In this document: positions 49,301-61,521 of the stretch, in pieces | Layout: every line of letters starts with the position of its first letter | Position numbering within the stretch: position 1 is the stretch's first letter | Assembly: GCA_025330725.1 (NCBI GenBank) | Contig: JAIWND010000004.1 | Span: forward strand, 310,001 to 374,000 | Length of the DNA: 64,000 bases | Direction of reading: 5' to 3' | DNA from: Chlamydoabsidia padenii | Lineage: Eukaryota; Mucoromycota; Mucoromycetes; Mucorales; Cunninghamellaceae | Program-made: the position numbers and the translations under genes | The notes under the pieces: generated by a model | What the model was told of the DNA's origin: nothing | Database searches by the model: none | The model's input: the letters and a program-made list of their open reading frames with translations, nothing else

Positions 49301-51619
49301 GTCAGCAACAAATCACTAATAAGTACATTTGAAATCGGTTCACCATTGGATTGTTCCTATGAATAAACAAAAGTCAATAAACAATTTCCGTAACTAGATC
49401 AAGTTATAATTTTTCTTTTACATGTTTTTTAACTAATATTGTCATGAGACGCATCAATTCGCGACAGCCTTGTAGAGCACTTGTCATTTCTTCAGCGTGT
49501 TGTTCCCATTCCATTACAAGCGATGATTCTGGCGCTACAGGTGACGATAAATTTGAAGAGCAATCGAAAGTGTTGGGTTTGTGTTGTTGTTCCACCATTT
49601 CCCGGAATCGACTACTGCTTTGACAAAACGCACGAATACCCGTTCCTAGTTTTATCAACACCTGTCCTGTATGGTCTTTGTTGCATATGTCATCGATTTG
49701 TATTAATTGGATAAGTGCGTCGATAGAAGAGCTGGTATCAGAGAGTAGCGATCCCAAGTCAGTACTTGTCATTTCTATTCAAATCAAATGACAGTTAGGA
49801 TATGTACCATGTAAGATTATCTCCTTTAGCTTACCTGATTTCACATGGAATAGTACATCTATTTGTAATGTACATAGTGACAGCTTCATTAGAGTATTAT
49901 AAGCAACGTTTGAGCACGTCGGAGTAATCGTCATTTTGTTGAAGATGTCGTTAAGAATTGGTATCATTGATGCAAAGCGGGAGATAGCGTCAGGATGGTC
50001 TTTCGCCTAATACAAACATAAAAAAAAAAAGGTTGTCATTGATTAGACCAATATCAGCATACTATTTATTTCCGTTCTATTTTACCTTTCTTGTGACATG
50101 TGCAAAGTATTCAAAAAGTCTAAAGCACGCTTCCAAGTCAGATGTCTGTAGAGGAGCAGGATAAAGTGCGTACATCAAGTCACCACAGAATGCTTGCAAG
50201 AGATTGTAATCAACTAGATAATGACAAAAAAATGGGGAATGTGAGTATCCAGTATTGGAGTTGTATTTTACAGAGTAGTTACCTTTTGTCGTAGAAGATT
50301 CGTAATTTGATCCCAGTAGCACAAACTGATCGCAAATTGATCGGAATGGCACCATAGTTGACCAAATAGCAGATCTGAAGGCAAGGACTTGAATAGACAT
50401 AATGACCAACGAATCACCTATATTAACATACATAAAGTTAGTACAAGATCAAGTATCAAGTCCACATTCTTACTTTATTACCATTGGTTTTGGAAACCTT
50501 GTCAGCAGTTTTCATCAAATGTCGTCGAAGTAGATCGAGCTGCTTGTTCGCCATCAGATCATCATACTGTCTAAGGCGTTTGCACCAATCAATAAAGTTT
50601 CCAGGTCGATCTGTTAGAATAACAAGATACTACATAATAGATAAGGTAAGCGTGGGGGACTCTACAAGCTTTGTTTTGATATGTTTACCTTACCTTGATC
50701 ATAGTTCCACCATTGATACCACACCAAGATCGGATAGCATTCATTTGATAGGCCAAGACAAGAAGGATCAAGCTGCGTTCATTCATGTCGGCATCCATGG
50801 GGAAGACAAATAGATCAGCATACTTTTGTATTGTCGTTTCTTCCCAAGAAGACATGGAAGGAAGATCACAATACCAGCAATCACCAGTGGAAGGAGGGTC
50901 GGGTAGTTGTGTCGCAAAGTGTTTGTCATATTGCCCTGGGATCTCCTCAGAGTCAGCACCAAATGCAATCACTTCATCGTGGACATTAAGGTTGTGGTGA
51001 CAAGTGTGTTTGCTGGATCCAAGGTTGTCGTTGAGTTCCACCCTTCCTAGGCTAATCAGATGTTGTCGAAAGATGACCAGTTTGTCAAGTGCCCGTGTCC
51101 ACTATGGGAAACAAACAAACAATTAGATCTTTTACAAAGTGTATTATTATTATTTGCTAGACTTACTTCATCAAGATCCACGAGTTTACAAATCAGATTA
51201 GAGGTCGTTTTTTCAATATCCAAATGTTTTAGTGGCGAATAATAAACGTTGATAAGCTCGAGTGCTTCAATAGCGAGGAAGGAAGTGTCAAATAGACAGT
51301 TTTTGATAGAGTTAATCCATTTTGTCCGTGACCACGAGTCGATGTCCTTGTTCGTATTGTTACGTGCCCAGTCCTTGAATTTCTTGAGGGATTCGATATT
51401 TTGATTAACAATACATATAGCCAAAGGAGATAGTCGGTTTGCTTCTTGTCGAATGTCGGGGTGATTGATTGGCTTGCCTTGTTCCCTAGACTCTTGGTGT
51501 AGAAGATCAGAATGGAGAGGTTCAAGAATGGAACGCTTCACTAAAGCAGTAAGGCTTTCGTCACATTGTTGGTAATCTTTCAAAGAGGATAAAAGAACAT
51601 TATGCGCAAGCGTCACCAT
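43365..51619 (-). CDS. Separase-family protein with a degenerate catalytic site
   Basis: About twenty exons; I followed the frame through the N-terminal exons (51619-51167, 51101-50694 and on), at several middle joins and through the C-terminal domain, and found no break. The N-terminal two thirds is helical and repeat-like, as in separases. The C-terminal peptidase C50 domain is clear: VLRLPLNR, WIGGFK, HIILIPDKNTRTFPLESLP, SRLPCLSFLRDRI, VVTNLWDMTDKNI and the final GASSVVYGVPVYIV. Separase cleaves cohesin at anaphase. But where the catalytic His belongs (YxGHGxG), this gene reads YFGPSAGQSF: Pro at 43894-43892. The Cys remains (LLLGC, 43816-43814) but is followed by NNC rather than SS. Cleavage activity is therefore doubtful. 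Confidence 0.9.
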
Positions 51620-52734
51620 TTACCACCAGTAAAGCAAACAAATGTAAAAAGTAATAAAGGAGAAGAGAACCAAGAAATAAAATTTGAAACTTTATCCACA
51701 CCCAGGCGGGCTTTCAATGTTTTAAATCCTTGTCCCATCTACAATGTAATGCTATGCACTTTTCTAGAAAAAGGTACAAATGAAATGTAAGTATCAATGT
51801 CAAAGATTCCCTAATGAATACAGTAGTGCGTGTGGAATAAAAACTACAACATTCATGTACAGTACTGATGTGGTGTAACGGATGTAGTAGATACATCAAG
51901 AGATAAAAAGACAAAATACATTTTGGTGATGATGATGTAAGACGCTTGAATCACTGTGATAATTGAACAATTGACTAAGCAATCACTGGAAATAATGTGA
52001 AATAAGATGGTCCCCTTAAATAGTAACATGCATGGAAAATTTAGTAAGAAGCCTTCTCGGATCTGACTATGCGTGTATAGGGGAAGGCGGTATTTGAAAA
52101 TGATTTTTTCTTTCTTGACGCAAGCTCAATTATCAATCGACATCCATCTTCATCTTGACTAAAAAGACGTTAGAACTTGGGTTAAACAAAGTTGACCGGA
52201 AATGAAAACCCCATTATTGAGATGGTTTAGTGATAAAGTGAGGAGTGGTCATTTCCAATCTGACAAGGAAGTAACCTCAAGGTGCCTCTGGGTACGGGAT
52301 TTTAATATTATAGGCAGGTTTTTGGCAGCTGGGATCGGGGATTCAACTATCGTCAAATTCATGCAAAGCAAACATTTTGTATGAGCATAATGCACTCTTT
52401 GGTTTTAAATACCCCAATCAATTATAATTACTTCAAGAGAAGTCATGTTCCAATCAAAATCAATAGTTTAACAGTAAGTCAGTGATTGCATGAAACAAAG
52501 CACAAACGTAATATTTATTAAATTGACATTTATAAAAGCAAGCAAGCAAATAGTAACAAACACAATGGGTGGGAGTGGGGGAAGATGAATAAACAGCTCT
52601 ATCTATAAAGGGTGCATATATGACTAAACTAAGTTGAGATTGTGAATGACTATGTAATTAATGTATAGGGGAGTGTTCATAAGTGTGTGAAGTGTTTTTT
52701 TTTTTTTATCTCTCCATATCCAAAGATCACCATG
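51620..52734. other. Intergenic region upstream of the separase-like gene
   Basis: No supported gene. A motif copy at 51706-51719 lies about 90 bp before the separase-like ATG. Two further variants lie at 52086-52101 and 52294-52306 without a recognised start codon nearby; the frame at 52202-52384 has no family or splice support. Confidence 0.5.
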
Positions 52735-55700
52735 TTATTGTTGTCCACCAAGTCCATCCAGAGAGAGGTCGTTGAGAGTGATTGTCTTCATCGTAAATCC
52801 ATGGCCTTCAAAACCTTTTTGGATGTCACTTGTTTTGGTAGGTGAGCTGACAACCATGACGTTGGAGGTGTCTGGTCTAAACATGTTGGCAAAATACTTC
52901 TTGAGCACCCGATGCAAATCTTCAACACTGGTCGCCTATATGTTCCACCGACATACCCATATAAAGAGATAAAAAGTTAAAATTATATGTTTCTTTTATT
53001 TTTATGCTTCGTACCTGAATTGCTGTTAAAAGATCGCGGTTATAAGAGGCAGGTACTTGACGTAATACTTGGTTGACAAAGGACTGCAAAGCAGCACGAT
53101 TCATTGTGTTTTCACGAGCCACCATACTATAGATCACAGCACTTTTTGCACCATCAATGGCGGTTTGCTCGATATCCATCTATTCATTCCATTGAAATAA
53201 AAAAGTTTAAGAGTCAACCCAATATCCCTATTTGTTTTTTCTTTCCCTTCTTACCTCTTTATTGATGAGTTGGTCAATAACAATCTTGGCTTGTTCAAAG
53301 GCTTTGAAGGCATCAGGAGATTGATAGATCGTGAATGTGAGTAGACCAGCTTCAGCGTTGGCGTCCAGGAAGCAAGAGTAAGCCAGGCCTTGACCACGGA
53401 TTAGTTTCCAAAAGTAGCCTTCCATTGTATTAAGTAATTCAATCAACACCAATAAAGGAGCAATATCAGGATCATCGAATCTGTTAGGGCATTTGGTGCT
53501 ATGTAAGGAGAATGAGTTTTCGATGGATGGCAAATTGACAACATAGGCCTATCAAAATAATATCAGTTTTCGTAAAACAAATCGATCTTTTTGACTGTAC
53601 TTACAATTTGACCAGGTTCCAGGCCGGAAGGACTAAGAACATCGCGGGACAATGGGATTGGTGTCAGGGATCCAACCTAATAAACAAAATATCAAAAAGT
53701 AGAGAGTTAGCATTGCAATATGATTCAACGTTGACCACATTGCTTTTACTTTTTACCTTTGTGGATGTAAAACCTTTGAATGCCGTGCGAGGAGCTTCCA
53801 AGTTCAAGATATCACCGGTCACATGTATACGGATGTTGTTGGGATTGCACACTAGTCCGTTAAAGAAGTTTTCAATGAAAAAGCATTATTAGCGATCTAC
53901 TGGGTAAATGTGATTTTGTATTTCCACTTACAGGCTTCACGGTATTCGTTGAGGTCAGCCAAGATACTTGATGGGTCGTTTTCCAGTTTTTGTATAACGT
54001 CTTGTAAAAATGTTGTTTGAAAGAGGACATTACGGGCCGCGCTAGCAGATTTTTTCGCATCGAATTGCAAGGCTCGTAAAGAAGCATTGACCATCTATTA
54101 GACGCAGGACCAGTTAGTATCACTATATATATGCAATGCTTTTATCCGAACTTACCCCATGTCCATCACGTTTTGCTTGTGGGATATCATTCAGTATTTG
54201 ACTTGCTACCACCTTCAATCTAAATCAAAAAGGCCATAGTTAGTTACTCTTTTATGTTACACCATAGTGTCTTCTTTACCTTTCAGCAGTGAATTGAGTA
54301 TTCCACAATATATCCTGTAGCCATTGTACTGCCTTTTCGTAGTTAGATGCCTAATAAGAGAAAAGGAAAGTGTTAATATATGTGTAGAGAGAGGATTGAT
54401 TAATATGCCCACCTTTGCTTTTAATATAAAAACAGCCAGTTCACGGAAACCACTAGAGGTACCAAGAGAGGCATCATATTCCAAAGTATCTTCACTGAGA
54501 CCTTTAACAACATCTTCATAAGGAATCAAGGTTCCATTTCTATTCACTGGCAAGGAGAAGATGGCTTTCAAGAATAACCTGGTGTAGGGAAGTAAATGGG
54601 TAGGAATAGTGGACGTGGCGATATGAGCAGCAATCTTGACAAATCGAGATCGAATATCTACGCAAAAAAGGGAGAAAAAAAAGGGGGGAGGGGATGAGTT
54701 AAGATACCTGGTTCAGATTGATTGTCTATTTCTTTAAGACTTACGATCGTATTGGATAAACAGAGGAACGTCTGCCCCAGTATCCTTGTTGATATGTGTT
54801 TGTACATCGTTTGATCTATAAAACGAGATTACCCGCCCGAGGAAATAAAGGTTAGCTTGTCTGTTTCGTATTGTATGTTTCTTTTAAACACTTACGGATC
54901 GTCAGTGGCATTGTTTCGAGCAGAGATCACATTGATAAAGTTGATGGATGATACAGGAGGAATCCTAAAGCTTTCCAAGATACCAGAAGGAAGGGGTTTA
55001 TCATTTTCCGCCATAGCGTCCTCCAACTTGGTTTGTAGTTCCTTCAGCTTCTGTTCACCGAGATCTTGACATTGTTTTTCGACCCGGTTTTGTTCTTCTT
55101 CAGCCAACTGGTCAGCAAAATCAGCAGATGGTTTTCCAAGCAAAGTAATATGAGGCACATCCAAGTAATACCTAAAACCACAAAAAAAAGGGGGAGTTAA
55201 TACAATGTATATGAATAATATCCTTCTTAGTTTGTTTAATCTTACTTTTGAATGACATCCAACCAGTCAGATACAGTGTATTCCTCCAATTTAGCGAGAT
55301 ATTCGTGGTCCTTGACCGATTTTTCGAGATCCTTCCCACCTTTGGCACCATATAGGAAATCTGAAGAATACCGAATGGTTAGTAAACTGGTATTCATGCA
55401 TCAAGAGAACATATTACCATAAATACAAACGCCGGCAGCAGTGTCGTGGGCATCCGTTTCAGCACTATCGAGGAGCTATATATAAAAACAAGGACAAAAA
55501 GGTCAGTTTTTAGTTCTCTGTTCATTTATCATCAGGTATGCGCTACCCTTCTTTTTTTTTTTTTTTTTACCTTTTGCAATTCCTTGTCGATCACCGTAGC
55601 CATGCGTTCCATATCGATATCTTTGGTGTCAACCAAGTGGCGGAGGGTGGAAAAGAAGTGTTCCGGGAGTTCTTCCATTTCTTCGATAGGTACACTTGAG

Positions 55701-57264
55701 GCACTAAACATGAGGGTAGTTTTCAGATGATCCGTCATATGGAAGTCCACATCTATCAAATGTAAGTACATTATAGGTGAGATATGCATAATCAATGAGC
55801 CCTTGGTTGTTTTTACCTGTGCATAGAGGATCTTCGATTTCAACAAATTCTTTCTGAAGGACGGAGACAGGAGAATCGGTGAGGTAGACATTCAAAACCT
55901 CCAAGGCTTTTAATTGCAGGTATTCCTATGTATATCAAAAAAAGTTATTAGTGAGATGATTATTTTGATAATGTGTTTTAAAAAGCATTTTTCCTTACAT
56001 GACAACCAGGACCATTCCAGGCAAGCAAGACAGAACCCATTGATTCATCTTCATCGGGGAATAACACTGTTTCCTCCACATTACCGGCCAGATTAGGGAA
56101 GACACCAGTTTTAAACCATGGTCGTTCCATTTCAGGTAGAGGACCCTTGCTGATAATGTTTGCTTCAATCGGTTCCAGGGCCTTCATCAATTCAGATTCA
56201 TCCACCTTGCCAGTAATGATTAAGCACAAGTTGTCAGGACGGTAGTAAGATTGGTGATAATTGCGAACTATCAAAATAAAAAGTCAGTTAGTATTATCGT
56301 ACGCCTTTTATGAATCCATTCTATTTCCTTACTTTTTTCCACCGTGAGTTCCCGAAGGCATTCCATTAGTCCACCTGTTTCAGATCGGTAGCCACAGTTC
56401 TCTGGGTACATGATTCGTTTCATTCGGAGGTGGAGCCGGTCATCTCCAGTGTTTTGACAGCCCTACCAAAAGAAAAAAATTAGTAATCCGATGTTCCATG
56501 CAATGCCCATGTATGTATATGTATGTTCAAGACAGTTACCTGCATTTCACTATACACGACCTAAACTCAAAATAAATAACAGTGAGTCAAATGTTATCAC
56601 TTTGTTCCACTATTTGAGTCTTACCCCAGCGTCTTCACCTTTCCCGTTGATATGATGAACTTCGGTGTGACATCCACTTTCAGTCAAAGTAGGATAGAGA
56701 ATGTGATCGACATAGATTGGAAGCAGATCCAAAAAGCCTTGACTTCCTGCCGTGGTGACAGCTACAAATTAAAAGTGTAAGTGATGCCTAGTATTAAAAA
56801 AAAAAAAAAGGTATGAGAGACTTACTGTAGCATGTGTGATCAACGTCCGTCCACGCATTAGTTCCTTGAGCAATGGCACGATTGGCAAGCGAATCTAGTA
56901 CACCCTACAAATGACATGAGCAGTAGTTAGTAACAAAGTTTAAAGAATAAAGGGGCGTTTGTTTTTCGCTATTGCTTTACCTTGTATGGATATTGTTCAC
57001 TTCCCAGAAACACAAGACTAACAGGTAGCAAAAAAGAAGTTTGATTAGTGGCTGACTAGTCAAGATATCTATATAGTATTCCACTTACTGTTCCAAGCAA
57101 TGGAATCCACCAGAGTCTTCAAAAGCTATGTGTAAAATAATAAAGATAAGTGAGATTAATACCTAGTGCATGTGTTGGCAATATTTTCCCAATGTCTTCT
57201 TACCTTCAGTGGCCAAGGTAAGATAACCATTTACAAGAGGACCTGTTGAAAGAAAGAAAGAAAG

Positions 57265-57309
<45 letters not shown>

Positions 57310-57482
57310 AGAAGAGTAAGAAAGAGTGACGCAGACCCTTGTTGTTGTAGGGTGAGCTTACTATCAATATCGACATGCATCACTGTCAGTCCAGTTTTTG
57401 TGCTTTTGTATTTGGTAATAAGCATGGTTTGCTGAGGATCAGCATATAGCTGAAACTCTTTGACAAGAGAAGATGGAGTCAT
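52735..57482 (-). CDS. M16-family zinc metallopeptidase (YOL098C/Sdd3-like)
   Basis: Many exons; estimated 1,000-1,100 residues. The N-terminus MTPSSLVKEFQLYADPQQTM has no presequence. The zinc motif HxxEH (HCLEH) is split across an intron (57.1 kb). It is followed by FLGSEQYPYKGVLDSLANR, GTNAWTDVDHTCYT, and the conserved acidic block GKGEDAG|VVYSEMQ, whose second half is a 21-nt microexon (56560-56540). Then RPDNLCLIITGKVDESEL marks the end of the first M16 domain, with two further M16-like domains towards the stop at 52735. The order and wording match the cytosolic YOL098C-type peptidases, related to Cym1/presequence protease. The likely role is turnover of peptides; the substrate is unknown. 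Confidence 0.9.
56540..56560 (-). other. 21-nt microexon of the M16 peptidase gene
   Basis: Flanked by TTTAG on the 5' side and GTAAC on the 3' side, it encodes VVYSEMQ in frame between GKGEDAG and GCQNTGDDRL. The conserved Glu-Met-Gln of the family falls here, so skipping would remove seven conserved residues without a frameshift. Confidence 0.85.
57265..57307 (+). repeat. A43 homopolymer in M16 peptidase intron 1
   Basis: On the coding strand this is T43 just upstream of the 3' splice site of the first intron, followed by a CTTT repeat (plus-strand gaaagaaagaaag). It would act as a very long polypyrimidine tract. Confidence 0.9.
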
Positions 57483-58016
57483 GGCGCGATCGATTAAAGA
57501 AGAAGAAGAAGAGTTTAAATAAAAAGATAAAAAGATAAAAATAAGTGCCGGGATTTGAAAATTGATCTGGCCAATGAGATTGAAACTTGGTTTTCGGGGT
57601 TCCTTGACACTTTTAGAAAAGAGAGAAAAAGAGCTTGGCCATTATTATACATGATACCGCTTCAATGGTATACCCCTCATGATCACTCCATCGACCTTCC
57701 GTTTATGGATATGTTGCCTTGAAGATTATGTATTCAATGACATTAGTGGTGATGATTACACAGTAAAAGCGCATGATACACCCCGATCAAAACTATAAAT
57801 CAAATAGTCATCTGCCCAACACATGAGACACCCCACATATTATGCCGATCTTCCAGTTAAAGACAGTTTTTTATTGGTAAAGAGATATGATATAGATAGT
57901 AAAAAAAAAAAAAAAAAAAAAAAAAATATCAAAGGTATATGATAAACTAAAGGGGGAAAGGGGAGAGAACGAGAGATATAAAAACACTGTATTTTAAACC
58001 AGAGGCCAAAAGATCA
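57483..58016. other. Intergenic region between the M16 and coiled-coil genes
   Basis: No gene. A motif copy at 57548-57563 lies 66 bp upstream of the M16 ATG, in the opposite orientation. An A27 run lies at 57900-57926, near the 3' end of the next gene. Confidence 0.5.
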
Positions 58017-59773
58017 TCAATCCAGTAAGACTCTTGCAGTCAATAACACCCGGTCGTCTTCATCAATAAATAAGGGACTGACAACAAACTTGACCTTCTT
58101 CCCCTTAGTGATGTTGTCGGAAGTTGGATTGTCATTACCACCAGTAGCCACCACAGTCATGATATCGGAATCATAATCAATTCCAGGGGTAATGGGCTGA
58201 GCAATAACATCTGCCTCGCCACCATGAATTTCCAAAGACAGGTTTCGACACCATTGTAATACATCTGCCCAAGCCTCTTGATCGACCAAAGGGAGTTGGT
58301 TTGATTTCCGCATATCGTGTTTGGCCAATATTTGCATCAGTTCGATCGTCAGTTTTTCTTGCATTTGTTCCAAGTACTCCTTTGTGGCCGGGTTCAAAGA
58401 GAGAGATTGGACGGTTTGGCGACGGTACCACTGGGCAAAGCTGGAGCCGAGAGTCGATTGGAATCGTCGGAGTTGATCACGATAGGCTGTGTTGAGTAAT
58501 TGTTGGTTGTCGGTGCCGAACGGTAGGGCAACAAGGTAAGCATCGGTGATTGCAGTGAAGAGATGTTGTTCCAATACAAGTTGCCAAGGTTGATCGACTG
58601 TTGCAATAACAAATTGATGTACACGGTCGGAGAGCCGTTCCAGGAGTTCAGTGATTGTGTGTGCGTACACCACAGGAGGTATATTGATTGTCGTTGTTGG
58701 TGTTGCCGTGGATACTGGTACCAGTGTTGTTGTTGTTGTTGTTGTTGTCGTAGATCCCCTTATTGTGTCACCAATATCTTCCACCACCAATTGAGGATGT
58801 TCGGCATGTTCTTGTTGTTCCGGTTGCTGGGCTTGAGATGCCTTGAGTATATTCTTTTGTTCATCAGTTGTAAGTTGTGAGAGATTGATGGCCTTGTCGA
58901 ATACCCTTTCACTGCATTCGGTTAACGATCGAAGATTATCTATCACCTGTGCTTGATGTTTTTGTGTGATTTGAAGATTATGGATTTGAGATTGTAGAAT
59001 GTCATTTTCCTCCAAAAGTTCCACATAAGATTTTGTCACTGGTGTAAAGGAAGGTTGAGGCTGAGGAGGTGCTGCAATAGAATCATTGACAACATGATGT
59101 TGACGCTGTCTTCGGTGATGATATCGATTGTTGTGGTGATCAGATTGATGATGAGTATCTTGTCCATTTCCACCATCGCAGGATCCTTGTTGCTGCTGTT
59201 GCTGCTGTTGTTGCTGCTGTTCTGCTTTGTCCGCCTGGTCATCTTCTCCACGTATTGAACTATCTTGATCAGAATCATTGTTATCCCCGCTATCAATGTC
59301 ATCAAAATCAGTCACTGCCGATCTAGTAGTTCCATCATCCCCAAATTCAGCCGCATTTGATCGAGATCGTTTGTCTTCGTCGTCACCAGTTGTCGTACTC
59401 GTATGGTCATCAAGGTCACGTAGAGTTTCCAAAGGCATATCAAGTTGCCTTTCAACATGTTGTCGCGATTGGGTTTGCTGGTGTAAGAGGAGGTCGCTAT
59501 GTCCACCCATGGGAATAGTTGTGATGTGTGGACTACTGTTGTTCGTTGGCGGTAGAGAAGATGTTTCATCAATCGAAGAATCGTGTATAGTATCCAGAGT
59601 GGTTGTGCTGCCAGAGAGACCTACCAGTCCACCTTGCACACTGATAACAGATTCTTGATCATCAATGGTTGCTGCTACACTCCAACTGTCGGTATCGCGA
59701 GCCCTAAAGGAATCCATAGCGTCCAGTAAATCGGTTTTACGTAACGAAGCATACCTGAAGGGAAGGCCATCAA

Positions 59774-59807
<34 letters not shown>

Positions 59808-59861
59808 CTTTTGTCGTAAAGAGTCCTTGTCGCTCCCATCATGAGAAGAAACAGAGCTCAT
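58017..59861 (-). CDS. Single-exon low-complexity coiled-coil protein
   Basis: An uninterrupted frame of 614 residues. Residues 1-270 are disordered and compositionally extreme: Asn runs (19-29), acidic Ser/Asp stretches, a Gln run around 216-226, and His-rich patches. A short coiled coil (YVELLEENDILQSQIHNLQI) lies near 285-305. A Thr run near 365 precedes a helical, Trp-containing C-terminal half that looks folded (ELLERLSDRVHQFVIATVDQ; SSFAQWYRRQTVQSL; EAWADVLQWCRNLSLEIHGG). No family recognised. The runs are coded by CAA/AAC repeats and so may vary between strains. A motif copy (59963-59977) lies about 100 bp upstream. Confidence 0.82.
59776..59808 (+). repeat. (GTT)n coding for the Asn run
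   Basis: About ten GTT units (AAC on the coding strand) encode the poly-Asn run. Related triplet arrays lie at 59187-59220 (poly-Gln) and 58723-58747 (poly-Thr) in the same gene. Confidence 0.85.
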
Positions 59862-60322
59862 GATAAATGTATTTTTTAAAAAAGAGGGAGTGAGAAAAAG
59901 AAAAAAAAAAAAAGAGAAGAGAAAAAAAAGAGCAGCGGATAACGAGTGCCTGTGTCACATGTTCGGGATTTCAATTCGTATGGGAACACCGACCCCCCTC
60001 ATAGAAGGTTGCACTTGTAGATCCATCTTACAACATAGTTCTCTTTTATTGGGTCCATTGATAGATCAGTCAATATGGCATGTCAATTAACCTAAACTAT
60101 TTATTGGTGATGATAATTAAATAGACAAATCCTATTAGTTAATATGTATTACATGGTCTGTTTAAATGACCAAGCTAATTTTCTTGAATAAATAAAAAGT
60201 ATAATGATCAAATTACAAATAGTATGATTTGGAGTAGTTTTATTGAGTTGATTCAAGTAGTACTAGGTAATATGATAAGACAAATATGGGTAATAAAGTA
60301 ATAGAATAATGGGGATAAACAG
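59862..60322. other. Region between the coiled-coil and histidine phosphatase genes
   Basis: No gene seen. It contains the promoter motif at 59963-59977 and A/T-rich sequence with minus-strand polyadenylation-like signals near 60190-60200. Confidence 0.5.
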
Positions 60323-61521
60323 TCAAGATGGAGAGAGTATAGTCAGGTGAGTATCATCAGCAATAAGATCAGGTATCCATTTGGGTTGTTCGATCTTCAA
60401 AGAGGTAGGATCCAGCCAACCATCATCGTCTTCATCATTTTCCAGAATATTTTGAGCCTTTTTCAGTATAGAAGTCGCCGATTTGAGATCAGGTTTGTAT
60501 TGGAATCTTGATATACAGCAGTAAGGTGTTTTGACAGGTCGAGTAGTTGTATTTCTGAAAGAATCCAAAAGAGCATTGATACCAATCGCATGAGTGACCA
60601 TAATAACAAACACAGGAGAAGCAGTATGACAGATCTTGTACTTCTTTGGTAGACGAGTCGCGTGATCGATACATTGTCGCCGAGTTTGATCAAATCTGTG
60701 AAGCATGTCTGTGTAAGATTCGGGGAAATCAAAGTCGGTATATTGTGAGGAATGATACCCATAATCCACTGTCATTGGCGGGAGTAAAAAGGAAAAAGGT
60801 TGTTGCTGTTGTTGTTGTTGTTCCATAGTATCATCATCGTTTGTACAAGGTGGTGGTGATGGTGGTGAGTCATGTTGTAATAGTGATAGTTGTTGATAAT
60901 GCATGGCTTGACGTCTTGCTAGTTCTTCTTGGTGTCGGGCAAGGAATTGAGGGCCTGAGCATGAGATATCGTCGTAAAATTGGTCAGACATCCATTCACC
61001 AAGTCCAAGATCCATTCGTAGTATAGGTGGGTATTGTGGATCGATATGTTGTTCAAGCCCTTTTATGATACCGATCGATGTGTCAATGCAACGTTGGAAG
61101 GGTGAGCTGTAGATCACTATTATAGGTGGCGATACCATTCCTTGTCTTTGTTGTTTGATCAATTCACCTAGTATTTTCCCCGTCATTTCTGCTTGAGTGT
61201 GTCCCTGTGAATTAGTCAAATAGTCAAGTTAGTAAAAATCTCCTGTTTTTTTTAACATAAGCAACAACCTCCTCCACAGCCACAACGCCTTCTTCTTCTT
61301 TGATTTCTTTATTATCAACTTACTACAAGAGATAGAGGTGGATCGTTTAGTCCATGAGCTGGGTCAGGTTCCCACAAAGCATTAATGTGATCTAGGAGCA
61401 AACCCAAAGAAACTGGTCATTAGTATTTCATTACACCTATCATTATTAAGTTTGACTTACCTATGCGCTCACCATGTCGAACAATAAAGACCGTATCTAT
61501 CGTTGATACTGTTGGAGCCAT
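60323..61521 (-). CDS. Histidine phosphatase (phosphoglycerate mutase-like) family protein
   Basis: Three exons (61521-61461, 61391-61324, 61204-60323) give 336 residues. The catalytic RHG appears in VFIVRHGERID near residue 14, followed by HGLNDPPLSLVGHTQA, the second conserved block. VIYSSPFQRCIDTSI holds the branch-2-style SSPxxRxxxTA site, and VIMVTHAIGINALLDSF near 240 supplies the second catalytic His. The middle carries a Gln/Pro-rich insertion coded by CAA repeats (about residues 180-195). The closest type I can name is the UBASH3/TFC7-like group, but the substrate is open. I see no clear copy of the recurrent motif upstream. Confidence 0.88.

Noticed and set aside
52202..52384. 60-codon plus-strand frame with a start codon at 52202
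   Set aside because: No family resemblance; two nearby motif variants could hint at transcription, but coding support is absent.
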